Translations under genes and position numbers: made by a program | Origin: Spirometra erinaceieuropaei | Taxonomy: Eukaryota > Platyhelminthes > Cestoda > Diphyllobothriidea > Diphyllobothriidae | Assembly (NCBI GenBank): GCA_902702965.1 | Contig: CACRXP010000400.1 | Location: 148,292-212,291 of the forward strand | DNA length: 64,000 nt | Direction: 5' to 3' | Shown: positions 1-10,990 of the stretch, one piece after another | Position numbering within the stretch: position 1 is the stretch's first letter | Layout of the letters: every line of letters starts with the position of its first letter | The notes under the pieces: generated by a model | What the model was told of the DNA's origin: nothing | The model's input: the letters and a program-made list of their open reading frames with translations, nothing else | The model's database searches: none

Positions 1-1235
1 ACCTGTGACTCTAATGATGAAATGTGAGTTAGCAGGCTTCATAAACCACTTGGGCACCTAAGGTAAAAAAATAAGACAATGACTGAGTTATCGTTACAAA
101 GTCGGGAATGACACATTTTCCGAGTAGTATCGATTGAATTGCATTGCAAGTACTTTCGAATCGTATGCAGAACTGCTCAGTGGGAGCTTAAAGCACATAA
201 CTAAGTTACGAGCAAATCACAAATTTGCCGTCTTAATAAATATGCCTATGAGTAATGACGTCAATTGCGGATCCACAGCCGTCTGGGTGTCTTCCTTAAT
301 GTGTTTTTCGATAACTCCTACCTTCAGTGCAGAAATAACATTTCTTGAACCGAATCGTGATATTTCTTGAATTTTTGACGAATCCGTGATATCCTTCCGT
401 ATTGTACGACCTTCATAATAGTATCATAGCACATTCAAATTCTAATATCGGTGACGTGACAATGTCGGGTGTACGTCTACGTGTACGCTGTTGCACAATT
501 TAGGCTCCGGAATTATATCAAAATAAGACCCTTGCTTATTCTGAGCTGATAGTGTGAAGAGAATTATGCAGAGCATAATGCGGTCATCGTTAATCGTTAT
601 CAGACCGAACGCATTTTGACAAATTCGATATTGAAAAGGGTTGTCAAGAAAGACAAATGGGACCCGAATAGGAGTCGGTGCTTTTGGCTTAACGTAGGCA
701 TACATAACTGATTAGCACTCGTGTAAACTGTGAGTGGGGGTTCATAAACACTTCTTAAATGAAAAGGATAATGTTTAACAACGATCTGACGATATCCAAG
801 TCATAAACCAGTATAAACCAATTCACGCGTAATTCATTTCCCTGTCCCACAACGTGTACTTAAAGAACATGCTCGGCAACGATGGTCCAACGACCAAAGA
901 GCGTAGGTCTCCGGACAATTAGCCTGAATTACAGGGTACGGTGTTGGCGGCAAAAGGTTGAACGTAATGCCAACAATGTGCATCATTTGACGAATTTGAA
1001 GGAGACAACGCTGGTCATCGTCAAGACAATGGGATTGACATTAAGCCAATCTGGATGAACGGAAAATTGAATACCATCGATTCCAACCTACCGTTGCTAG
1101 TACCCAAATAGGAACACTGAATTCCCAGATTAAAAAACGTATCCGCCAAATCTAGATTCATTCTATGGGCTTCGTGATCGATTCGTAGCGTAAATAAATC
1201 CTGCCATCAACTGGCGAACTAATTACCACCGAGAT
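1..1235. other. No recognisable feature
   Basis: AT-rich sequence with only short random-looking reading frames on both strands. I see no domain, repeat partner or RNA-like structure. Confidence 0.5.
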
Positions 1236-1448
1236 TTGAGTACTTCAGAGACATCAACAAAGCTGGGCGGGCATAATACAAAATGTTTTCTGGGATCTAT
1301 AATTATTAAAACACACCGTTTTTGCAAAAAGTTGGACGTGTGTGACGAATCTCATGAAATGTTGGCCGAAATTCTGAAATGCATTTTTGACTTGGAAAGA
1401 TTACTTAGGTGGGGTTGTAACACTAATTGTCGTGCGGCATGCCCCTAG
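1236..1448 (+). CDS. Short ORF with a repeated Cys-rich tail, weak candidate
   Basis: A 70-residue frame ending in ERLLRWGCNTNCRAACP. The last 30 or so residues resemble the frame at about 63,567-63,660 (+), which reads CHDMLPEIPICVLD, then a stop, then KGLLGHGCKTDYLAA. Both keep the pattern H-x-ML-x-EI-xx-C...LL-xx-GC-x-T. Conserved residues despite nucleotide divergence suggest that one ancestor was translated. No signal peptide, known domain or promoter is visible, and no function can be given. It may equally be a fragment of a dispersed repeat, because the downstream DNA (1,515-1,620) also vaguely resembles 60,360-60,450. Confidence 0.22.
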   Translation: MSTSETSTKLGGHNTKCFLGSIIIKTHRFCKKLDVCDESHEMLAEILKCIFDLERLLRWGCNTNCRAACP

Positions 1449-2663
1449 AGTAATTTGGACTTCATAGAATGTCTGCTTTTATAATGCACTAATTTTTGAC
1501 CTCCTATAGAAACCACACACGGTAAACATTCATTACCTACATAGTCTGCATTATTACATGTTTTTCGATTGTCTGATAAAATATATTTTATGGAAATTAT
1601 AAAAAAAATATCCTTTCCTTTACTTTTTTGGTAGGAGACACATTGTGTTTACATTGTTTTGTCCGAAGAAAGGTAATATTCATGTTTGGAATGTCGGTCA
1701 ACATTACATGAACTCGATCGCGCTGTTTACGTTTATGATGTATAGATGACTAACGCTCATGCAATATGGGTGAGTGGACAGGAGACGCCTCCCAAACGGA
1801 GTCTGCGATGTTACGCAATGATATATCACCACATAATCACTGAATGTATACATAAATTCTCCCTGTCGAAGCACGATTGAGTTTACGCAATGTTACTGTG
1901 ATATTCCGAATGTTAGGCCCAGTCTGAAATGCATAGGGGCATTACAAAACCTAAGTAAAATCATCCAACAGGACAAAACAAGCAATGATTGCAGTAAAAT
2001 CAAAAGGCCTGTGGAGATCTATAGCAGATCCATCATAGCGGCGTGTTCACTAAACGGGGAATGTAAAGGATCAAATGCACTTTTAGGCAAGTGGTCATGT
2101 CACAGGCAAATAAGTGTTATATTGAAAAACGTAACGTTCCTGGTTATTCGAAGGATTTTCGAGTAGTGTTTTCTTAATCGGAAGCTTTTTTTCAATAAAA
2201 AGGCATCAGTTTAGTTTTTGCTGTGCGTGCAATCTGTCAAACTGAAGGCAATTGTGCTTTGAAATGAGAAACATCTGACCATCCAGTATGCTACACGTCA
2301 CTAGGAACAGAACTTCGACGTTCAGGTGATGGGAAACACCCTGCGGCCATTTAGATAGCTAGACATATGAAGACGGACCACACGATTCAAACTTATAACA
2401 TTGTCTTCGACGGAGTTTTTCCGTGCGGAATGAAAAATGCATCAGCTACGAAGGGATATTGAAAATAAGTTTCAGCACATAGATCTCGAAATGAGGCCCA
2501 GGGTGAGTTCATGACTTAGTGTCTGTTATTCAAAATCCTTCCCTGGTTTGTATTACTTAAGCGTCTTCCATAAAATTGAATACAGACGACCGTGGAAGCA
2601 AACAGTTGTCACTCAGCTTTCTGCCGTAACCAATGACATGGCAGCAAGGTGGACAGCAAACGG
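1449..2663. other. No recognisable feature
   Basis: AT-rich DNA with poly-T and poly-A runs near 1,600-1,630 and 2,186-2,200. It contains no supported gene. The final part is the presumed upstream region of the secreted-protein gene that starts at 2,735. Confidence 0.4.
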
Positions 2664-2671
2664 TATAAATA
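2664..2671 (+). promoter_or_regulatory. TATA box of the secreted Cys-module gene
   Basis: A perfect TATAAATA lies 71 bases before the ATG at 2,735. A start site about 30 bases downstream would leave a 5' leader near 40 bases. The context CGGTATAAATA is repeated base for base on the other strand ahead of the signal-peptide exon at 32,075, which supports a real shared core promoter. Confidence 0.55.
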
Positions 2672-2734
2672 TAGGCGTATATGCTATGCGAAATTGTCAA
2701 ACTATAGCTCCTACAGTGACATCGGTCTGCCACG

Positions 2735-3947
2735 ATGAGATTCCATTCGTCGATTCTACTTCACGCTGCGTTTATTTCCATGGTCGTCGTCTCTGGTGCG
2801 TTTGATCGTTTAACACAATTACAAACATTTTATATAAAGTCACTATGCTTGGTAAATAGGCTGTTTTATTTTATTAAGCGGGTATATATCATCCAGCGAA
2901 CAAGACATGTGCTCTTGTCTTAACCACCTGTAAGGCATAATACCCTATTTCGACATCTGTTAATAAATCGACAATGTAAGTAAAGGTATATGTTACTTTG
3001 TCAAAGCGCGCACTCACTTACGTAGTCGTCCCTTTTATGTTCAGAAGGCACACAAGAAATATGCAAAGGTGATCACACAGACTGCACCAATCTGCCCTAC
3101 AGTACAGGAGATCAAGATAAAGATGCAAGCTGTCGCAATATATGCGCACATCAACGAGGTCTGTGCATAATTTTATGGACTTCTCCACTTTGTCCATTAT
3201 ATCTGCAAACGTTTTGCGCGTTCGCTTTCTCCTGCTCATCTAGAATATGGAGATTAATAAGCAGCTTCTTTCTTTGTCTCAAGAGGGCATAACTGAAAAA
3301 ACGACGGCCTACTATTGCGAAGGTCCTGACCAAACTTGCAGTCAGTATGATGTCTATGGAAGAAGAGGCCACGGCCGAATATTTGAGAGGCACGTGATGT
3401 GTGTTCTGACGTGTCAGCTGGTGGGACAGGGTAAGCGGCTTTGCGACACTCATTACTTTTACGCTATTTCATAAACGTTTTTCACATTAGACATTGGTGA
3501 AAGGAGAAATTTGAGGCAGAAATGGGCTTTGTGAGACGCAATCTATTCTGAGTAACCTGGCAGTGATCATGCATTTTTAGTGGAAAACAGCTCCGCGAAG
3601 TTCTTTAAAGTGTGCAACGAGAAAAAGCAAAAATGCCTCAAGATTAAGAAGAAGGACTTTAATGCTTACAAAAAGTGCGTTCCCCGGTGCAGTGGTTGGA
3701 CCGATCGTAAGCTACCATGTTACCGGCATATTTTTGCTGAATGCTTTTGTTCTGTCGATTATGATTTCGCTTCAGTTTTCTCCACTCGTTGACATATTTC
3801 GTGGTTTTATTCCAGTTGAAAAGAAGAAAGAGCACACAGCATATACCTGCAACGAAAGAGATGACTGTCAGGAAGGGACATACTTCACCAAGTCAAACGA
3901 AACGCCATTCAAAAGTGTGAAGACGTGTTTGGAGGGATGCCTAACAG
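2735..3947 (+). CDS. Secreted protein built of four-cysteine modules, one per exon
   Basis: Predicted exons are 2,735-2,795, 3,284-3,430, 3,581-3,706 and 3,816-3,947. Exon 1 encodes a signal peptide (MRFHSS, then a hydrophobic stretch ending VVVSG) and stops in phase 1 at a GTGCGT donor. Each later exon follows an AG and has a length divisible by three; the donors are GTAAGC, GTAAGC and GTAGTG, so every intron is phase 1 and every module exon is symmetric. Each exon encodes one module: C-x6-C-x20-C-x3-C, C-x6-C-x13-C-x3-C and C-x5-C-x19-C-x3-C, with F three to five residues before the third Cys. Symmetric phase-1 exons are typical of extracellular modules that multiply by exon duplication. 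The end after 3,947 is unknown; the pseudo-exon at 7,504 could have been its last exon. The module slightly recalls the C-terminal half of Kunitz domains, but the Cys count is wrong, so I leave the family unassigned. The exact donor of exon 3 is uncertain (alternative at 3,695). Confidence 0.6.
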
Positions 3948-4799
3948 GTAGTGTTTCAAATTCACTGTAGGTTTCCAGAAACATTGTCGTTTTTCAGCAA
4001 GAGGGAATTGTCAATAGGAAAGCCTGCCACGATTAAATGAGAATATCAATATCGCGCAGTGATAGTTCTTCTTAAATGCATAGTCGTGATTTAAGGCCCA
4101 ATTTCCAGGCACGTATGACAACGGGTAGCGATCTCCCGTTCTTCTCGCCGAACCTCTTAATCAAGATTCCTAGAGAATGCCTTAGTCAGCAGTGAGAATA
4201 TTAGTTCCATACGGCTTTTACCTAAGCAACTAGGTTTTTATTTTATAACATCTCAGTTGTCGCTCGCTAACCATTTGCTGAATATCAAGTGGAATGCAAG
4301 GATTTCTTATGTGCACATTGATTTCTTTACAGTCACATTTCTAATCCATCTGTCTCACGTAATTTCCTGTGTTTATTTTAGAATGAGGCTTCACATCAAT
4401 GCTTGGCTCAAAGGGGATGGTATTGCCACTGTTTCATGATTGGCGTGGTGTGGATGTTGGTATTTAGCAAAATCATTTCCATCGAATAAAAAGGACCTGG
4501 GAATTCTTAAAAGTTTTTGACCAAATTACAGGAACCAAAGCCTGCATTATTCCTCTTATTCGGTGGCACCTGTTCATTACAGTTCGGTGTTTTCAAGGGT
4601 AGTAATAAATGAAAGAGAAGACTCTATTTTAAACCATAAATACAATATTAGGAGTCCGTGTAATTCACATGTTGCTGTGCCACCGAATGCCTATAGCAAT
4701 TAGTCGCGCTCCCTTTCAGCAAGAATTGTTGACCGCTTGTGCGTTAATAGCTTGATGGCCGGCATGCAAGTTGGTAATTGCTGAAATCTTATCGCTCGA
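3948..4799. other. Intron or downstream flank, nothing recognised
   Basis: No fourth four-Cys exon and no repeat partner was found. If the gene at 2,735 continues, this is part of a long intron later invaded by the Penelope fragment. Confidence 0.35.
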
Positions 4800-5720
4800 A
4801 TTGCGCGCCTCCGAGTGGTCAATTACTGTGGCCCGCCTATGCCTACCCCCGAGATATGGAGTGCGGACGTTGTTGCACTTGTTAATACGCTGCGGTCCCG
4901 TGAACCAAGACTCCGGTCACTCGCGGCTCACGCGTTTATGCCCTCTCGCGAGAATTTCGGCCTCATCGAACTAGAATGTGTTGACGGGTCTCGTCGAATA
5001 GGCCGCGACCTGAGAGTTGGCGTCATTTATCCGCACCGCTGACGCGCGTTTGGCAATTCGTGTCCGGAGCAGTCTTCCCGTTTCTCCAACGTAATTGCTT
5101 TGGCCGCAACTGCGCCCGATCCGGCAAACCACTCCCGATTTTTTTGCCATGGGAGTGTGTCTTTTGGTCTCATCACTTGATACCTTATGATGGCCTCCGT
5201 CTGTGTGCAAGTCCAATCCCAAGTGGTGCCAGAAGGCGAGTAATGACCTCGGAGACGTTCTTTATGTACGCGATCTCTCGCCAGAATTTGAGGTCGGCAG
5301 GATTTTTTCGATCGTCTCGTTTGCACATGCCCCGATTGACGAAGTTGCGCGAGTAACCCTTTCCTGTGAAAACTCGTCGAAAATCTGAAGATTCGGCAAC
5401 CTAGTCTTCCGGTTCACTGCAATGCGTCCATATAGCGTTCTTGCGCAACTGCGTCTGTGACTGATACGATGCTTGCTGGTGAAATACAGTATTTGCGTAC
5501 TGGTGGCCGCTTTCCTCAACAATGTTGGTCTTTAGGCCACCCCAATGTTTGCGACAGACGAGAACGTCAACGAATGCCAGATCTGCTGGATCGGTTGCAG
5601 TTTCGGACAAGGCAACTATGTCGTAGAAAATGGAAGACTGCTCCATGGAGGCTTACCGATATTTTAGAATTTGTAGTACGTCCTCATTGTTGTGGGCATT
5701 GGAGCATCCCTCATCAATAA
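4800..5720 (-). mobile_element. Penelope-like element fragment: end of RT plus GIY-YIG
   Basis: Read on the minus strand, three overlapping frames follow the C-terminal order of a Penelope-like element (PLE). Near 5,570 is DPADLAFVDVLVCRK, the block after the RT active site. Next come RISHRRSCARTLYGR and then the linker of the GIY-YIG nuclease. At 5,090-4,980 is SNYVGETGRLLRTRI (the YIG half and the catalytic Arg), then HST/GHTF-like residues and SWFTGPQRINKCNN. PLEs are retroelements combining an RT with a GIY-YIG endonuclease. Everything before the RT active site is missing. Frameshifts and stops mean it is dead. It is closest to the copy at 14.9-17.3 kb and keeps the nuclease part that copy has lost. 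Confidence 0.85.
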
Positions 5721-6439
5721 CATGATCTTTCTAACCAGCTAATTATTTTTAAATACTTCTATCTGCGTAATGCTGCAAAGCCTTGATTCTGAAACCGAAC
5801 TCTTCGCAAAACTTGCGTGGTAATTATATACACTACCGAATTTCTCGATTTCTGATAAAACTTCCGACAACTGGATAGACAGAAATTGTATAACCAATAT
5901 GTCGTTCGGTCACCTTGGCTATATTGCTAAACATATTTTATCATACGAATTGAATCAGTGGGGCATAAAGCGATTTCTACATTCAGACATCATCCTTACA
6001 CTGTTCCTCATGTAAATCTGTAATTTATCTGTAAGAAAAATTGCGTGTGACAAAGTTCCCCAGGTTTTAATCACTGGCGGCCTCGTCTGAAGAACAAAAA
6101 ACAGTCAGGGTGTTCGGACGGAAGAACATGAACCGGGTGATAAAGTGAATGTGTTGATCGTTACAAAGACAACCCACCTGTTTGAGGAAAGCTTTGATGA
6201 AAAGAAAATCCGAGTAATGAGAATGCGAAATGACTACTATTGGTGCGTGCATTTTAAAAGTTACAACACGGTGGTGCACTGAGTGTTTATACTAGGCTGA
6301 CTAATGGGCTACAGAAGACTCCACAAAGACATGTAATCAAAGACTTCATATATACTTGCATGAAAAATACCGCATTACTTGACAGAGCAGGTCTGTTTAA
6401 CCAAGTCGCTGATTGGTAAACTTCACCGTCAATGGTCCC
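5721..6439. other. No recognisable feature
   Basis: Spacer between two Penelope remnants of opposite strand. No coding signal is seen. Confidence 0.4.
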
Positions 6440-6560
6440 ACGGCAGCCTCGTGCTATAAAAACTGCACACCTGGTGCCACCATCACCTTTATCTGCGAAT
6501 GTTTCTGATGATGGATTCGAGTGAGAACCCGAAACATCAGGTCAATAAATTTCTTGTTCC
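6440..6560 (+). ncRNA. Hammerhead-type ribozyme motif with upstream TATA, PLE end
   Basis: CTGATGA at 6,505-6,511 and CGAAAC at 6,530-6,535 flank a short hairpin (GG-UUC pairing with GAA-CC). A GTC follows at 6,541-6,543, where hammerhead ribozymes cleave. A TATAAAAA lies 43 bases upstream (6,455-6,462). Hammerheads with a very short stem III are known in the terminal repeats of Penelope-like elements. The same layout recurs at 15.04 kb and 53.49 kb. This one belongs to a different PLE family from the 15-kb copy. Stem I pairing is imperfect, so activity is doubtful. Confidence 0.5.
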
Positions 6561-7503
6561 GGTAGTCGTCTATACATCTTATTAACTGCTACCTGGGACA
6601 CGCCTGTTCGCTTCTATCAGAAGACAAGAAAATCATACGGATCCTAAGACTTCTGTGCAAACATGGCCTGTCGACCAATTCACCTAAATGGGGACGCAAA
6701 CCCAACAAACCCCAAAGGAGGTGACGACACGCAATGCACGATTCCACCAACACACATATGCGAGGGCCAAGAGGCCAGGGCATCGAAAGAAGGAAAAGAT
6801 CGGTCAGCTTAAGTCCAAATATTCCGGCTTAACATTCAGAATTGTGATCAACATTCTCACTAGACGCTGTGATAATGGAGAGCCGCCTATGTATTCGAAA
6901 CGTCCGCTGAACAAGTCTCTCGATCCAGTGAACACTTCCTTTTTCTCAGATTATCAACCCAGATCTCTTACTTTTCTAACCCGTGATTAATATATTCTAC
7001 ATGGGAGCATGCTAGGTCTTTTTGATTAACATTGCAACGGTTCGGATGCATATCCTCAATCCACCTCTCTTTCTGGCCAGTCGTGGTGTTGTTGGTTACA
7101 AATCTAATCATTTGCGGTGTGGACCATAGGTTGTCGAATGGCGCATCAGGTTGCGGACTCTGTCACGCCTGCCACCTGCATCCTATTCCATCTCTGTTCT
7201 TCTTGAATTTGCCCAGACACTGTGTTCAATTTGAAGAGGAGTAGGAGTGCAGTAGATTCCGCCTAAGTCCATTCTCAATATAAACTGATACACACAAAAT
7301 TGGTCGTCCTAGCATCAACTTGCTAAGGACTGCACGGCTTACATAGACGATTTCGGTGATCTAGCCCTCGTGTTTGATCGATTGTAAAGTCATAGTTATC
7401 ATATATATATGTATATACGATCAGATATCATTATGCTGTACAAATATGTTTATTCGATGTCAATATACTCTTACGAAGTGTGAGTCATCCATACCCTTTT
7501 CAG
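6561..7503. other. No recognisable feature
   Basis: Only short ORFs, including a basic one at 6,688-6,990 without a known domain. An AT microsatellite-like stretch lies near 7,400-7,420. The last bases form the acceptor of the pseudo-exon at 7,504. Confidence 0.4.
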
Positions 7504-8069
7504 CCTTAGGATGGCGCGTGGGCGACGGTCCGGAACTGAGAATATTCAAACTGATACGGCATATTCTGCCTATCAGACCAAGTTGAAATTATCATCTACC
7601 ACTTGTATAGGGTTGTCCATGCATAGGCAGCTTCGAAACATTGAAGTTCGCCGGTAATAACGCATGCACAAGAAAATAATTGCAAACATCCAACTATTCC
7701 TGCACGCTAATACTGGCCGAAATTCATCAAAACATCACCTGCCGAAGTATACACCAGACTGGTTAGTATGGCCACATCATGCTGCAAATGACACTTATTT
7801 GCAGTGGGAAGACGCTCACTGTCCCAAATATAATAGGTAATATTTCTGTGATTGTAAACCAGAATGCTTACAATACAATGTCTGATTATTTATCCTTTCC
7901 CCAGCGTGAAGCTCTACAGGAAGATTTCCATTTCACATTCCCACTGCCAGATAAAAAAAAAACATGGAGAGAAAACTTGTCGGCTTTGTGGATGCTGTTG
8001 AAATCACCTTTACCTAATGGTTGTCAAGTTCGTGATACGAACCATTTGTCTATTTACTCGACTGATTAA
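7504..8069 (+). pseudogene. Dead terminal exon of the 37-kb secreted-domain family
   Basis: One frame over the whole stretch aligns with the intact exon at 36,782-37,350 (-). It starts after CTTTTCAG in phase 1, like the intact copy, and stops at the equivalent codon (…NHLSIYSTD against …NYLHMLSNR). Shared blocks include GSFE-xx-KF, C…YSC, NITCR and SFP-xx-EA-x-Q-x-DF, then LS-x-LW-x-LLKS-x-LP-x-GC. Four in-frame stops interrupt it: TGA at 7,584, then TAG, TAA, and a TAG at 7,764 that replaces the Trp of the WYEH block. There are no frameshifts, so loss looks fairly recent or the exon is still partly constrained. It lies on the same strand as the Cys-module exons at 3.3-3.9 kb and may be the former 3' end of that gene. 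AATAAA occurs near 8,126. Confidence 0.75.
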
Positions 8070-9419
8070 ACTCGAACACTGCTACAATTAACTCACAAAC
8101 ATGGCGTATAACTAAGCGTTTTTCTACAAATAAAAATGATTTCGTAGGCGGTTTTACTAAATAATCCGTCAACAAAGGGCTTTCCATTTCCATTCTTATT
8201 CCACCATCTGCTTCATTTAAAACAAAATGTTATTAAACTGTTCAGTACATAAATGGACTAAAGAGATTTCGGGCGTTGTTTGCATATTTGAAATAAATAT
8301 AAGGCATTGTACTAATGAAAAAGGAAGTTATTTGAAGCCCAGACAATCAATATTAGTAACATTGGATTGGGTGATAGTCTCAGTCTAGAATCGGTCACAA
8401 GTTTTAGCAAATATGAAAGCTAACGTGGGAGCAACACTCATCATATAGTGCTTTAACAGCCTTCTTCGTAGATTGACGAGGAAACTGTAGTCATTACCAT
8501 TTTGATTGCGCCAATCGAACCGACAGCGGTGTTCGTCTACCGCGATCGACAACGAGCGCTTTTAAGTACAAAATGCGTGCCTGCCAATCATCGTGAAATC
8601 ATACGCCTCATCCTCAAATGCCAGCATTTTGTAAATAAGGACATCGGCAAGTACGCCAATTTCCTTGTCATAGCATTGACGTTTTTTTAAGAAAGACAGT
8701 TGGTTATTTGACTGGGGAATGAGGATAAGGTCTTGTTGTGGTGCTGATGATTGCAAATCAGTCACAATTACCGTCATTCTGCTATGGACCTTCGTTCGAG
8801 TGATCGATGTATCCAAAGGATACTATGTCTTTCTGGACGCCTTTGTAAACGCACCCCACTGACAGGCAGCACACGGTCATTGATGTTCCCTTCCTTTGTG
8901 ATCAATGAGAAATAAAGCCGCTTAAAGGGTAAACAACTATTCTGCTTTGACAGAAGAAAACCGAGTTCAAGAAAGAGAAATAGGTTCATGTTGCACGCTG
9001 CCTTGATTGAATATTTAAGGTTACAATATTTGCGCATTCGAATCCTTTCGGTAATGTAACCAGTTAACAATGCTCGTTGCCTATTCATGCCAATTCAAAT
9101 TTGAACAGCATGAGGTCAACGGAAAAACGTTATTAGGATCAGCGAATTTGAGAGATCCGGGTTGATTATTTAAGGATGAAGATACGATATCCCGAAGAGG
9201 CTTAGTTAAATAATGACTTTTCAAAAAGCTTGGTCGGCTATTCATTGTTTAATCGTAAAATGGCCAAAATCAATCAAAAATTTAATTCATAGTGGCCTGT
9301 TGTGTTGTTCGGCCTCGTGCTGATTAATTTTTCTCTCTTCTTCATGCGTCGGCCTCTAAATAGATGGCTGATGGGCCTCTTGCCTGTGTGCTTTGTGAGT
9401 CACTACTCCGTTGAGGGGG
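8070..9419. other. No supported gene
   Basis: Contains medium ORFs on both strands (about 8,500-9,090) that match nothing I recognise. It may hold an unrecognised transposon relic. Confidence 0.35.
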
Positions 9420-10990
9420 GGCTGATTGGACCTTTATCGGGCGGTCGGTCTGGCGGTAGTTGTTCTGCCTCACCGCGTAAAATCACCGTCAGATTAACTT
9501 CGTACGGCTTTCTTAAGTTCGCTATGTTTGTTTGGTCCTGAGCTCTACGATTGTGATGACGTAGGACTTTGTAGGCTGCTGGAAGGTCCAGATGCCTGTT
9601 GATAGAATGGGCGTTGGAGAACCACGCCTCGAGAGTTAGCCGTTCTGTTTTCGTGTTGCATCGGCCTAAGATGGTAGCTCTCTGGAGGTCAAAAGTATGC
9701 CCCGTTTCTCCAACGTGTGTTGCTTGTTGACAGTTAGGGACTTAACTCCGTGTGGTCGATTTGTGTTCTTGTAGACGAGTTTGCAACTTCCAGCCGGTTT
9801 CGCCCACATATTCGCAGTCACCCTCATTGCAATTTATTTTGTAAATGACTGCTGAGGTTTCAGCGGATGGCAATGGGTCCTTAGGCTGCATTAGGCGACG
9901 TCGAATTGTTGCTTGCGGTCGATGGACTATGCCTACTCTGGTGGGTTGTGAGAGTCGCGAGACCGCTTTAGAGACCCCTTTAACGTAAGGAATGACCCTC
10001 CAGATTTCGGGTTGCTGCTCATTTGGCCGTTGTCTGGGCGCCCAACGTCTGCTTCTCTCTATGAAATGCCTGGGATAACCATTGGCTGCAAATAGGTTCA
10101 CAAGGTACTATCGTTTGGCCATTTTATCTTATGGTGTGCTGCAGTGTGCTTCGACTCTTTGGAATAGAGTGCGGTTACAACTACGCTTGTGAGACAGAGG
10201 ATGGTTGCTGTTAAAGAGTAGGATCTGTTTCCTGTCGGTGGATTTTCTGAATAATGTAGGTTGCAGCTGTCCAGTGGTACACCGGCGCATAAGTACGTTA
10301 AGGAAAGGCAGTTGGTTGTTTGTTTCGGCTTCCATCGTAAATTATATATCGGGGTCAACCGAATTCATTAGTTCGTTTAGGTGTTCAATGTCAGTTGTTT
10401 TGACAACAACGAAAGTGTCATCGACATAGCATGCCCGGAACTTTGGTTGATACTTGGCGAACACCAAGTGTTCTATCCGTTTAAGGACTACCTCAGCGAT
10501 TATGCTTGATGAAGGGGAGCTCATAGGAGTGCCATTTAATTTGTTCGTACATTTGTCCGCCTAAGGTAAAATAGGTCTTAAGACAGTATCGCAGAAGCTC
10601 GCGCAGATGTACAGACTTCAGGGGTTTGTCTCTCTCCTCATAACGCTCTGTCAGTAGTTGGTCAACAACGTCTATCGCTTGTTGCTGTGGAATAGAGGTA
10701 AAGAGCAAAACGACATCAAAGGAAACCACCGACGCGTGTGGCTCTAACTTCAGGTGTTTTATGCGTTCGAGGAATTGATACGCAGATGCTGCTGGTGTTG
10801 GTGAGCCTTCGGCCAAAAACTTAAGACGATCGAACATCCATTCTGCCCAACCGTACGTCGGAGTGCCACCATGGGAAACGGTTGGCCTGAGTGGGCATTT
10901 TTTTGATTATACACCTGATGAAGAAGAACATAGCCAAACAGACCGGAGATCGATAGAAGCTGGGAGGTGAGGTCCTCAGTGTTGCTCAAG
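9420..10990 (-). mobile_element. Penelope-like element, RT plus GIY-YIG, 5' truncated
   Basis: Minus-strand frames run in PLE order. SPSFYRSP, then GGTPTYGWAEWMFDRL, form the fingers. VSFDVVLLFTSIP (about 10,730) is RT motif A with its Asp. CYVDDTFVVV (about 10,420) is the intact catalytic YVDD. NNQLPFLNVLMRR and SHKRSCNRTLFQR follow. The nuclease reads VIYKINCNEGDCEYVGETGW with TRLQEH, giving the Y, YVG, two-Cys and Arg residues of the PLE-type GIY-YIG domain. It ends with GHTFDLQRATILGR and EAWFSNAHSINRH near 9,600. At least four frameshifts split it and the N-terminal third is missing, so it is inactive although both active sites survive. No terminal repeat was found at either end. Confidence 0.9.

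Noticed and set aside
3284..3947. Kunitz-type inhibitor domains
   Set aside because: The F-x(2-4)-C-x3-C end fits, but each module has four Cys rather than six and lacks the Kunitz spacing.
8562..9088. Two minus-strand ORFs considered as a Penelope or Gypsy remnant
   Set aside because: No motif of either family could be aligned; left unassigned.
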